Assembly: GCA_013400975.1 (NCBI GenBank)
Contig: WBMZ01000225.1
Location: 62,001-126,000, forward strand
Direction of reading: 5' to 3'
Length of the DNA: 64,000 nt
DNA from: Atrichornis clamosus
Lineage: Eukaryota > Chordata > Aves > Passeriformes > Menuridae
In this document: positions 53,868 through 63,700 of the stretch, in pieces
Layout: every line of letters begins with the position of its first letter
Position numbering within the stretch: position 1 is the stretch's first letter
Made by a program: the position numbers and the translations under genes
The notes under the pieces: generated by a model
What the model saw: only the letters and a program-made list of their open reading frames with translations
Told to the model about the DNA's origin: nothing
The model's database searches: none

Positions 53868-55724
53868 CTAAAATGGAAAGAGAATGCATGCTTTTCAGAA
53901 ATACAGCAGTGGAAGCAGAATAATATTTGAAACTTAAAAATATTCACACAGCATTACAATATTTTGTGTGAAGACAGCAGTTTGGAAGTTCAATACAAAT
54001 TTAAAATCTGCAGATGATGGCATGTAGCTACCTGCTGCAATTTTAACACCACAGATGAAGAAAATAACTGGAGAGTGAGAACTGGCTTCACTGTAATTAA
54101 TATAAAAACAAGTATTAACTTCAGTGATAGGATCAGACCCTGGAAGATCCTGAACATCTGGAATTCACACACATCTTATGGTGCTATTGCTTCAGCTGCT
54201 TAATTAATTGCAACATCAAGTTTCCCATTAACCCGAATATAATACTTGCATCAAAAGCTTCATAAACAACAAAGCGAAGCCCAAATTCTAATGTTTACAG
54301 TATGCTTCTTATCACATTGGACTACATGGAAATCAATCATTAATATTCCTGAGTAGATTCTGCTTTTGGCCAGATAAAGATATAGGTTCATAGACGGTTT
54401 AACACATCTATGGTCTACTGACAGTCTCGCGAAATACGTAGGCTGTCACACAAATTATGTCAGTATCTGTTTCAAATTTGCTTTTCAAATATGGTTACAA
54501 GCATAATATAAATATTATTTTAAGGAAATTATCAAGTTCTGCACATAATAATTAGAGATTAACAGAGCAGATACTTTGGAAGTACATAGTGATGAATACC
54601 TCATCAACGCAATGGAAGAGGGTTTTAGATTTCAGAAGGAATTCAATGGCTTCCATTTCACAAATCATTGAAGGTGTATTACATGTATATACATTGATTT
54701 CAATTGAGAGTATTAACATGCTCACTACTGCTGTCTAACTGCTTACTTACATAACCAGAAGGTATATATAGCTGGAATGACAGAAAAGTTCAAATAAATT
54801 TTCAATTACCTGGATCCTGTCTTCATCTAAATCTAATTTGCGAGCTAGCTCTTCTCTTATATCAATGCCAGGGTAGGAGTTCATTTTAAAAACATTTTCC
54901 AAGACTTCGATCTGAGGAGATCAAAACACACTTGTTGAATAGTTATCACTAGCTTCACAGCAATAACACAGAAAATAAATTTTAAAACAGTTTAGTTTGT
55001 TCAACAGGAGACTTCTGATCAGTGTTTGTACAATTCTGATTCCATGCATAAATACAGATATGCGAAATTAGCAACATTCCTGTTAATTTACACTAGTTCC
55101 TGATTACATTTCTCTCTGCAGAGGTACATCACACTGAATTAATCAGCTGTTACAGGCTTCTTCCAAGATTTTACAAAACTACCTTGTTACTTGTTTGTTA
55201 AATACTGAGGAAAGCCCTACCTGGTTTCTAGTGAATGCAGTTCTTGGTCTTCTACCCCTGTACCAGCTCAATTCTCGTTTGAAAGACAGCCTTTCAGTGA
55301 CTGAAAAATATTTTTCACATTTCAAAACTTCTTCCTCCTGCACTGGATCACTTTTAGCATGAAATAATGGATTTTCACAGCAAACAGCAGGGATTTGTAG
55401 ATGGGGATTACTGTCATCACCTAAAACTAGAAAAAGCAAACACAGCAGAGCTTCAGTTTACTGGTTTGCAGAGGAAACATGCAAATATTTTTAAAGAGTA
55501 AAAGTGTGAGAGGTTACAAAACAGACTGACTTACCCAAGCTGGTGCATGCATCCATCCAGGGTCTGTGAGGTTTCACAGCTGGAATGCCATCTTTTTTCT
55601 GCTCCAGTCCCAATATACTTTCAATTGAAAAGGAGCACTGTGTTTTATTTTCTACAAACCCAGGCACTTTGTGAAGATTCTGAGACGCTGCTGTGTTAGC
55701 AGCACACAGGGAGGCACCGGCCAT
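53769..55724 (-). CDS. HESX1: HESX1 (ANF/Rpx), paired-like homeobox repressor, complete spliced coding region
   Basis: Nuclear transcriptional repressor of anterior neural plate and Rathke's pouch, needed for forebrain and pituitary development (known for the family). Four coding exons: 55535-55724, 55221-55420, 54810-54911, 53769-53867; 591 nt, 196 residues (human 185). Visible parts: eh1 Groucho/TLE-binding motif FSIESILGL at residues 32-40; conserved KPHRPW at 51-56; [15 protein letters not shown] leading into the homeodomain at about 119-178, with helix 3 [16 protein letters not shown] and glutamine at homeodomain position 50; C-terminus ending SSLLE. I chose the ATG at 55724 (GGCATGG, good Kozak context). 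An in-frame ATG at 55745 would add seven residues. A further ATG at 55775 lies too close to the TATA-like box to be transcribed. The N-terminus before eh1 is about ten residues longer than in human. Confidence 0.95.
54810..54911 (-). CDS. HESX1: HESX1 coding exon 3 (homeodomain helices 1-2)
   Basis: Residues 131-164: [20 protein letters not shown], then [14 protein letters not shown]. Acceptor CTCCTCAG, donor CAG|GTAATT, phase 0 at both ends. Almost identical to human. Confidence 0.96.
55221..55420 (-). CDS. HESX1: HESX1 coding exon 2 (start of homeodomain)
   Basis: Residues 65-130: [18 protein letters not shown], then [20 protein letters not shown] and [11 protein letters not shown]. Donor CAG|GTAGGG in phase 0, as in human (AFTQNQ|IEVL). 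Two acceptors six bases apart (after TTTCTAG or after TTTTAG) are both in frame; I chose the inner one (exon start 55420) because it fits the human junction better. The outer one (55426) would turn residue 64 from Gly into Val and add Leu-Gly. Confidence 0.9.
55535..55724 (-). CDS. HESX1: HESX1 coding exon 1 (eh1 motif)
   Basis: Residues 1-63 plus one base of residue 64. Contains [15 protein letters not shown] (eh1) and [14 protein letters not shown]. The donor is G|GTAAGT. The start could instead be the in-frame ATG at 55745. Confidence 0.88.
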
Positions 55725-55782
55725 GCCTTCGCCTGCAGCCAGCATAGCAGAGATACTGTACTTGCATTTCTCCACAAGCCCT

Positions 55783-55789
55783 CCTTATA
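55783..55789 (-). promoter_or_regulatory. HESX1: HESX1 TATA-like box
   Basis: TATAAGG on the minus strand, about 60 bp upstream of the chosen HESX1 ATG. Initiation would be expected about 25-30 bp downstream, near 55760, which leaves a short 5' UTR and rules out the ATG at 55775. Confidence 0.55.
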
Positions 55790-55811
55790 GCTATGTTGAC
55801 AAGGGGGTTGG

Positions 55812-55925
55812 ATTTGCAACGTCATTAATTAAAATCTTTTATTAGAAAGTTTTAGCATGTCAATGAAAACTCTCCCACCAAGAGGCACGAGGAGTTAATT
55901 GTTTATTTGTTTGCAAGTAATTAGC
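55812..55925 (-). promoter_or_regulatory. HESX1: HESX1 proximal homeodomain/forkhead motif cluster
   Basis: Dense run of developmental motifs 25-140 bp upstream of the TATA-like box: ATTTGCAAC (octamer-like, 55812-55820), ATTAATTAAAAT (55824-55835), TTAATTGTTTATTTGTTTGC (55895-55914; a homeodomain core plus two overlapping forkhead cores), and TAATTA (55918-55923). Known upstream regulators of Hesx1 in vertebrates include LIM-homeodomain proteins, which bind TAATTA-type sites. Function here is inferred from motif density. Confidence 0.5.
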
Positions 55926-58199
55926 AACTAATGGTGACACTAGGGGGGCCACCAAGGGGGACAAAAAGTGTTATCTCTTCTAACCAGAGCATCGACTTAA
56001 CTTTCTCAAAAGAAGCTGTGCACAAATATAGTACTCCTCTTTTATTTGAAATCATTAATGTATAAAATCAGTTTTAAAAAAAACTTTATACTCTAATGGA
56101 CTCCACTTACCTAAACATAGAAGCATGATAGGAAACCAGTCAAGTAATAAGTAATCTCATTTAAGTGAATTTCCTTCCAAGGAAATTTAAAAAATAATCT
56201 CTTAATGCTATTAGGGTAATCCCGATGAAAATACCTCTGTTTTTTCATATGCATATGTAATGGTGAACGTGGTCAATAAAACAACAATAGCTTTTGGCAT
56301 AAGGCACTGTGCAGTGGGTTGGCAATGTTGTCAAAGCTCAGTGTAATTGCCTTCCAAGTGCCTGGATTAGTTAATAGGAACAGTTGCACCAACTATTTTA
56401 AATAATTCATGCATTCATTTTTCTTATTAAAATAACTTTGTTGCAGCTTTCTTGAAACATACCAGATGTGGAATTTCCTGATAATTCATCACAACGTAAA
56501 AGCAAAACTTAAAAGTAATAGAAGCAATGCACTCAAATTTACTGGTTTAAAAGCATCCTTTTTCTCGTAGATGTCCCTCACTTCTCGTAGGTTTACAGCC
56601 AATAGCAGTATATTTAAATTCTAGAGAGCCAACACTTAAAATTGCAAAAAATCATGAGTAATGGGGAGAAAGGAGATAAAGGCTTTTTAATGAGGCTCAA
56701 AGTCTGACAGAATTCTGATTTCATCCATTATAAAGAAAGTACTGACTATAACATTTTTATATTCAAGCTCATCTGTCAGTCACACAGCAGTTTACATGTC
56801 ACATGCTCAAAACCAGCTTTTGGTTCAGGATAAGGAAAGGAGGAATTTCTGTAGAGATGCTATTTCTGGACAAAGCTTTACTTTATAACATACAACCATG
56901 AAAACAATATTTTCATTTCAGGATGCAAGAGTTACCCCTCTTACTGGCCTGACTTTGAGTTGTGCAATAAGATGGTTGTCAAACCAAACTATTAAAAAGC
57001 ATGACAATTCTAGAAGTGATCTTACCAAGGACACTTCTCAGCACATATCAGTGGATCTTGAAGCACCATCAATCCACCTGCAATGACCACATACAAGCTG
57101 AGCTCCAGCCATCATTAGTAGACCTTGAGCCTTCACTTGAAAATTGTATTTCATTCTTTTGGCCCATTAGTAATAATCAATACTACCTTGCAACCCATGT
57201 GAAACTACCTATAGACTTTGAGCTAAATACCTTTGAAGGGGCAACAAACATTAAGTTGAGAATCCGAGGTAATCAATAATAGGAAAACTCACTGTTCCTT
57301 GGATATGCAAATCCAATCCTCTTACAGTATCACATACTTGATGAGGCAGCAAACTAATCTCCCTTTCAGACTTTGCACCACTGTTTTTTGCCCAGGGACA
57401 GTGGAGTTCATCTGTTTAGTAGATGAAGCTGTTGTTCTTTAGAGATGGGAAGCCTCTAAGGGCTGTTTGCACCAGCTGAAGAGACCACACCGAGAGCTCT
57501 TGTGAACTTTAGTCTGAAGCCCCACTCCTTACTCTTGCTGCCTTTTGCTCTTCTCACCACTACTGGGCCACCTTTCACTACAGCCTGGGCAATATTTTCA
57601 GCTTTTTAAAAAGGTATAAATGGTAAATATTATCTTTGTTGGTTATTTATCACACTCCGAAAATGTGCCTTTCATCTCACCTTTCCCATAGCTTCTTCAC
57701 CCCACTGCAGCAGCATTTCACCACCTAAGAAGTTGTGCTGCATAAAGCTCTCTTTCAAATACATTTTGAACATGAATAACAAGTATTATATTCAAAGCCA
57801 ACTTCAAAATTCTGAAGTTTTTTTTTAAGCAAGAATACCTCAAAATGGTAACACCAATTCTCACAAAACATGATCAAAAGCAGTTAGCTATTTCTTGGCT
57901 CAAGTAAAAGCTATTTTGACAAAGGGAGATTAAGTGAATGCAGGTAAATTCAAGGTAACTCCAACGGTGCCACTAGCAAAAGTATGAGAAACGGTGTATT
58001 AAACAGTGGGGAGCATGCAAATAAAGCCAACCTTATCCAGACAGCTCCTTTCACCCTCCAGCACAGGTAAAATGTTCTCTCCATTAGGGCACACATCTGA
58101 AATCCTCTAAAGAGCTGTTGGCTACTCTTCTCCCTGTTGACAAAGTGCCAAATGTTAGTTCCTCATACTTTTAAGGCCTCTTAGATATTTTGCAGAAAG

Positions 58200-58290
58200 A
58201 ACAACAACAACAACAAGAAAAACAATAAAAAACCAAACCAACCACATCGAAAAAACCAAACAACAACAAAAAACCCCTCACACACTAACA
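58200..58290. repeat. A/C-rich low-complexity tract
   Basis: Imperfect (AAC)n and AAACC-type runs. Simple low-complexity DNA with no coding potential. Confidence 0.8.
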
Positions 58291-58600
58291 AAAGGCCTGC
58301 AATGCTGAAACCAGTGCAACACTAAAAACACATTTATTAGAGGACTCAGAGGGATTCTTCAATTCATTATTATCACATATCATTTGCTACAGTCAAATTT
58401 GTAGCTCAAGTAAGACTTTTGGATGCCACTTACAGCTGTAAATACACAAAGCTAACTAAACCCAATCCACTTAAAGTCACTACCTTCCTGAATTCTACTG
58501 GAAAAGTGCACCTTACAGTACAAAACAGAGCTATTTCTTACAGGAGACTGCTGTAAAACTTAGTCACAAGTTAACTGAACTGAAAACCAGAAAGCACAGA

Positions 58601-58635
58601 TAGATATATATATATATATATATAGATATATATAG
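58601..58635. repeat. (TA)n microsatellite
   Basis: TAGATA followed by an uninterrupted TA run, then a second TAGATATATATAGG block. Likely length-variable between individuals. Confidence 0.9.
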
Positions 58636-58769
58636 GTCATGAACCAATACTAATGACTTGTCACATGATTACAGGTACAAGACTTACTCTTTAAAATAGC
58701 TTGTAAGATAACTCTGAATTATTACTCTCGTTGACAGGGAGAGGCAGAGGCAGTGTGACTTGCTCCACG

Positions 58770-58788
58770 AGCAGGTGAGTCACCTGCT
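58770..58788. promoter_or_regulatory. E-box / AP-1 / E-box palindrome
   Basis: AGCAGGTGAGTCACCTGCT is a perfect inverted repeat with 9-bp arms around a single central G. It contains CAGGTG (58772-58777), TGAGTCA, a consensus AP-1 site (58776-58782), and CACCTG (58781-58786). It sits about 2 kb upstream of APPL1 and 3 kb upstream of HESX1. Confidence 0.6.
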
Positions 58789-58852
58789 AAGCTGCTAAAT
58801 GAACTGACTGAACAGAGTAGTAACTTGGATATTTCTTCACCACTCCCTACAG

Positions 58853-58925
58853 GAAAAAAACAAACCAAACAACAACAAAAAACCACCACCCACCAAAAAA
58901 CCCAAACCAACAAACAAAAAAAAAC
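58853..58925. repeat. A/C-rich low-complexity tract
   Basis: Run of AAACC-, CCACC- and AAC-type units ending in an A-run; no gene content. Confidence 0.8.
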
Positions 58926-59214
58926 CCACATCAAAAATTTTTAATTGTTTATAATGTAGCAGACCAGCCTTTTCCTTTATCTGCTTTTAAAGGTAATCAT
59001 GACCTGATACACCATAAAGAAAGGTCTCCATAGCAAGACTGCCCAACCATTAATCATTTGCTCTGCGGGATGACTTAATGTACTTTGTAATCTGGTTTTA
59101 TACAAAGTGCACCCAGTCACAAAAAGGCAAAACCAACAAGGGAACAGCCTCCTTTTCTTTTTTCTTACAGCTAAAAAAGTATCATCAAGTTTACTGAGTC
59201 TTGCTCTCTATCAC

Positions 59215-59505
59215 TACCTGAAAAGTGGGGGTCAGTGTCTTCTCTAAGGTAACAAGTGACAGAACATGAGAAAAGAGCCTCAAATTGTGCCAGGAGAGGT
59301 TGAGATTGAATATTGGGAAGAAATCTTTCACGGAAAGAGTGGTCAGGCATGGGCACTCACCATCCCTGGAAGTGTTCAGAAGGCATGTGGATGTGGCACC
59401 TGGGGACATGGTTAGTGGTGAACACAGTAGTGCTGTCTGAATGGTTGGAATCCATGATCTTAGAGGCCTTTTCCAACCTCAGTGATTCTATGATTTTAAG
59501 TAATT
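59215..59505 (+). mobile_element. CR1 3' fragment, plus orientation
   Basis: Contains GGTAACAAGTGACAGAACAT, CAAATTGTGCCAGGAGAGGT, ATTGGGAAGAAATCTTTCAC and CCATCCCTGGAAGTGTTCAG, ending CTTTTCCAACCTCAGTGATT and CTATGATTTT. Full-quality CR1 3' end. Confidence 0.93.
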
Positions 59506-59819
59506 TCACAGTTGAACCACTTTGCAAGTTCAGCCAATGATCTTGATCAAATCCAGTGAGCCCTCACAGTAGTTTTAAGCATTTAAAATTGGCCACCAAT
59601 CTATAGCATCAAGCTTATTCAGTGTAAGAGAGCAGGGAGCCCATTAGAACTGAACTCTTGCTTCTGAAGTGGAAAATTTGTGGTCACCATTAGTAGTGTT
59701 TTGGGGGTTGTGGGTTTTTGTCTTTTTTTTTTTAAAGACAGAACCAGAAACACCAGGTCCTCAGCAGAAGCTATCACTTCATGACAGAAATACTTTTAAA
59801 AAGCCCTGGTGGAGAGAGA

Positions 59820-60115
59820 CATAGATTCATAAAGGTTGGAGGAGCTCTTTAAGTCCATTCATCAACGCTGCACCATCACCATAACCCCTAAAAAACATTC
59901 AGCATCAGATCCAGACACCTCTAAAACACCCCCACGAATGGTGACTCCACCACCTCCCTGGGCAATCTATTCCAATGGCTGACCACCCTAACAGTGAAAA
60001 TTTTTTTTCTAATATCTAATCTGAATCTCCCCTGTCTCAGCTTAAGGCCATTCCCTCTTGCCCGCTCAATGCAATCACGGTAAAAGTGACTGGTCTTCAC
60101 TTGGGACCCATCCAC
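59820..60115 (-). mobile_element. CR1 3' fragment, minus orientation
   Basis: Begins near ATAGATTCATAAAGGTTGGA, continues with GGTGACTCCACCACCTCCCT and AATCTGAATCTCCCCTGTCT, and fades near CTTGGGACC. It faces the plus-orientation copy at 59215-59505, their 3' ends about 310 bp apart. Confidence 0.9.
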
Positions 60116-60498
60116 GTGGCAGGGATAAGAGGAGACTTTCCTAAAGGGGTGTTCCAGATAATACGGAAAGAGTGTCAAGGATACTCCATCACGGCAGGGA
60201 CCCAGTAGGGCTCCGCCGCTGTGGCGTGGCCGCCAAGGTGATTGTCTATAAGAAGACGACAGCAACGCCCGGAGCACAGACAGACAGAGCTGGGAGAACA
60301 CTTCGCTTGACACTCATGACACGCAGTACCGGGCAGTCACCTCAGCGGGGACACATCCCCGGCTGCCTCCGCTCCGCGCTCCTCTTCCAACATCGGAGCC
60401 GCTCCCGGGAAACCACCGGCGCCTCCGCCCTGAGGGGCCGGGTGACAATGACCCCGCCTCAGCTGCTGCACCTGCGCGCGAGCCGGCGGGCCCGCGCA

Positions 60499-60620
60499 CC
60501 AATAGGCAGCCGGGCGGGCGGGGCGGGAGGGCCAATCGGGACGCCGGGAGGGCCAATCGGGACGCCATGAGAGCCAATCGGGACTCCGGGAGGGCCAATC
60601 CTGGCGCCGGGAGGGCCAAT
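60499..60620 (+). promoter_or_regulatory. APPL1: six CCAAT boxes, five in a 21-bp tandem array
   Basis: CCAAT at 60499-60503, 60532-60536, 60553-60557, 60574-60578, 60595-60599 and 60616-60620. The last five are spaced exactly 21 bp and sit in near-identical repeat units (GGGAGGGCCAATCGGGACGC). All have the same orientation. CCAAT boxes are bound by NF-Y, typically 60-100 bp upstream of start sites, which fits a start near 60690. Confidence 0.85.
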
Positions 60621-60743
60621 CGGGACGCCTGGCGGGCGGGGGCGGGACGTCCGGCGCGCGGCGGGCGGAGGTCGGTGCGAGTGGGGTCCGGCCGGGCCGG
60701 CGCGGGGGGAGCGGAGCCGCGGGGTCTCAGCCCGGCCGCCGCC

Positions 60744-60797
60744 ATGCCCGGCATTGACAAACTGCCCATCGAGGAGACGCTGGAGGACAGCCCGCAG
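60744..60797 (+). CDS. APPL1: APPL1 coding exon 1 (partial gene)
   Basis: APPL1 is a BAR-PH-PTB adaptor and Rab5 effector on early endosomes, linking to AKT2, adiponectin receptors and DCC (family knowledge). Only the first 18 codons, MPGIDKLPIEETLEDSPQ, are in the window; this is the human N-terminus and the start of the BAR region. The ATG has a full Kozak context (GCCGCCATGC), and the exon ends at a clean donor CAG|GTGAGA in phase 0. The next exon (human: TRSLLGVFEED) was not found before 64000, so all other domains lie to the right of the window. Confidence 0.95.
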
Positions 60798-63700
60798 GTG
60801 AGACAGGAGGGGCGGAGGCCGCGTTGGGCCTAGCCCCTGCTCGCCGGGCCCAGCGGTGGTCCCCTGTCGCTCCCGGCCCCGGGGGAGCCCCGGCGGTGGT
60901 CGGGAGGGGTGGGAGCGTCTCGACAGCGCGATGGAGACACTGCCTGCCTGGCCCCACGGGGCTCCGGCAGCCTCGGCTTGGGCTCTGCGGCGCGGCCGTG
61001 CCCTGCGAAGGTCCGGGTCTGCGACGCCTTGTCCCGCTGGCCCCGCCGCCGCTCCCGGTGTGCCGCGGGCCGAGGTGCGGGGCCGCAGCCAAGCACCCGG
61101 GTGCTGCGTGTGCTGCGGCAGCGCCGTCAGGGCAGTGCCTGCGCTGGCTCCCTGATCCCCACCCCCGCCTTCACACCCAGGCCTGATTCTGGACACCTCG
61201 TGACGGCAAAACCCGTGTTCCCATCTCAAAACGATTTTTTCTCTTTGTCTTTTACTAAAACAGCGTAAAGAGGTTTAATAGACCCGTATGAAAAGCAGGA
61301 GTTGGATGAGGTTATCGCGGCGGTGGTTAATGCTGAGAGTAGGTGGGAAGCACATGGTGCCCAGAGGCCTTTCATTGCTGCCATCCTTCACTTGCATTGC
61401 TGCTGCCTGATCTGTGTCAGCGGTGCCCTGTAGTGCACTGGTGTTTCTTTCTAACTCAGGAAATGCTTTTTTCAATTGCACTGGTTTCTCTTGCTGGCAG
61501 CAACAACAAGAAGTACTTGTACTGCTCTTCGGAGATGGGGAAGAAAAAAGCTTGCAATATATTTTCTTTTATTGCATCCTTTCGAATTAAGATCCTTATT
61601 CTGAATCATGGTTTTTGTAGTGAGCAATATGTTTCTATGTTATAATAGCATTGGTATCATAATGTGCATAGGTAGTTTTAATTTCTTGGCCATAAAAAGA
61701 GAAACTTTCACTTGTTAAATAGGGAATTTTAGCCCCTAAAGTGACAGTCACTTTAACAATACATCAAGTGGAAGGACAACATAAAAAAGGCAACAGAAGG
61801 CCATGCAGAAAGGGAGTAGTTGCTTTCCTAGGGACAGTGCCCCTAGTAGCTCAAATGCTAATGGATGTGAGATGAGTTCTGGCCTGTAATATGGCCTGTG
61901 GCCCAGGGGCAAAACCTGGTGTCATCTCATGAAGAGGAAAAATTTTGAAAGTGTTATAATAATACTGATTTTTAAAAATTATTCCTTGAAGGTCTGTTCT
62001 TAGTATAAGGAAGTCAGAACTATTCATGTTTGTAGGAAATGTCAAATAAACTTAGGATCATCTGAGGACATTTGGGAAGCACATGAAAAAATGTTACTTA
62101 TTGGAGCATAATTGTAAATCTTCCATTTGAGGGGTTTTTTGTGATACAGACTAACAAAGCCTAATTCAGCCCAATGAATTGATGTACTTAAAGAATTGGA
62201 TTTGCCAATATTGTCTTCTGTTTCAGGTAAAAAATTTTGCATCTTTCAGTCAACCTAATATTTCAGGTGAATTCTGGGAGCTGGGTTTGTTAGCAAGGAT
62301 TCTGTAGTTTTCTGTTACATTAGTACATTTCTATTTACATTAGTTCATTTCTAGTACTTTGAAATCAGTGCATGGAAATGGCAACAAATATTGCTTGAAG
62401 AAAGCAGAAGCCTTGCTCTCTTGAGGAGTTGCCATTACTTCAATCCATTCATGCTGGAATTTGAAAACTCATCAGCCTGGGTCCTTGTTTAGTGCTGAAC
62501 TATGGCCTGGAGTTCAGACATGGCCTTGGAACAGACACTTAACTGCAGGTATATAAACATCATATCAAACTTACTCTGTGTTTAAGGGAAGGAAAGAGTT
62601 TTTTTAAATGTCCAAACCCATTCATTTCCTGTTGTCACAGGATAAAAATCTAACCACTGTATTGTCAGGCCTAAACCAAATGGCAAGTTTACATAGTCCT
62701 TTGCTATGCAAAGCAGAGCAATTTAAGTATTAACTTAGAACATATATTACACACATACTCAGTGTATATTTAGAGAGAGTTTCTGCTCAGACTGATTTGC
62801 ATTGCACGACAAAACAGCCAAGAGAGTCGGTATCACAGACTCTGGCTCATGTACCTTGCAGTACCCTACACATGGTGGCATAGGAGGCTGAACAGTTCAC
62901 TGACTTCTGACGAGGTGGTTTCCTTGTGCAGCTTCTCACTGGTCCTTTCCCATTTACCTGCTCATATACATGGGTTGAAAGCATCCTAAAGAACATGCAA
63001 AACGATGCAGAGTTTTCCTAGACACAGGAGTAAACAATTCCTCTAATTTTCTGCTAAGCAATAGTCTACCGTGACTTGTTTACAGTTTCAGGTTAATTTC
63101 TTTCCATCAGTATCATACTGTGTCAGCTTGAAGGCTGAGCATCAGTAACTGACATTTTAAAAATAAAGCATAGAAATACTTTTTTTTTCCCAATGTTCAG
63201 TTTTAAAGAGTAAGTATAATCCAGAAACCTTACAAGATACTCCTTCAAAATGACAAGTCCAGGTTTAAAGGTCATGAGTATATAATTCAGTGGTTATAGT
63301 ACCATGTAATTTTTTCTTTTGCATTCTTTCCTGTATGTCTCCTTTAATGGGAGAGTCAGGGCTATTAGAATGACACATGTTGCCACACCTGGCAAAGACT
63401 TGAGTTCTCTTTCACCTCATTCCTCCTCTACCTTGACTTTCCACTTGTTTTATAAGCTAGAACCAGCATTAGAGCTATTTATTGTGTTGATTATGCTGTT
63501 TGATTGTATTTTTTAATATTTATGTATCTTTTAGGCATTATATCGTATGATAATAGTTGTGATATAGCCAGACATCTAATCCAAGTTAAAGAAAAGAATC
63601 TCATATCAAAACAATGGTCAAATAACATACTTTGTACAGGTTTAATATGTACTCCTTGATTATCATGAAAAGCAAAAAATCGGAGAAGTAGCTGAAAAAG

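Larger units (their letters stand above)
55830..60498. other. HESX1-APPL1 divergent intergenic region
   Basis: About 5 kb between two head-to-head genes. Besides the items listed separately, it contains two related G-rich CTCF-like cores (55936-55962), a GGATTAG OTX-type site at 56364-56370 and a perfect octamer ATGCAAAT at 58015-58022. Short open frames such as 57001-57279 (plus) have no recognisable motifs. Confidence 0.6.
60200..61220 (+). promoter_or_regulatory. APPL1: APPL1 CpG-island promoter
   Basis: GC-rich, CpG-dense block spanning the APPL1 first exon, without a TATA box. It contains the CCAAT array (60499-60620) and GC-rich Sp1-like sequence (GGCGGGCGGGGGCGGGAC around 60631-60648) just before the presumed 5' UTR. 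Typical of a housekeeping gene. Confidence 0.85.

Noticed and set aside
55725..55775. Upstream HESX1 start (MEKCKYS...)
   Set aside because: It lies only about 10 bp from the TATA-like box, upstream of the expected transcription start.
60459..61229. Minus-strand 256-codon proline/glycine-rich frame with a PPGVPIG-like repeat
   Set aside because: It is the translation of the reversed CCAAT tandem array and surrounding CpG island, without known domain, donor or acceptor signals.
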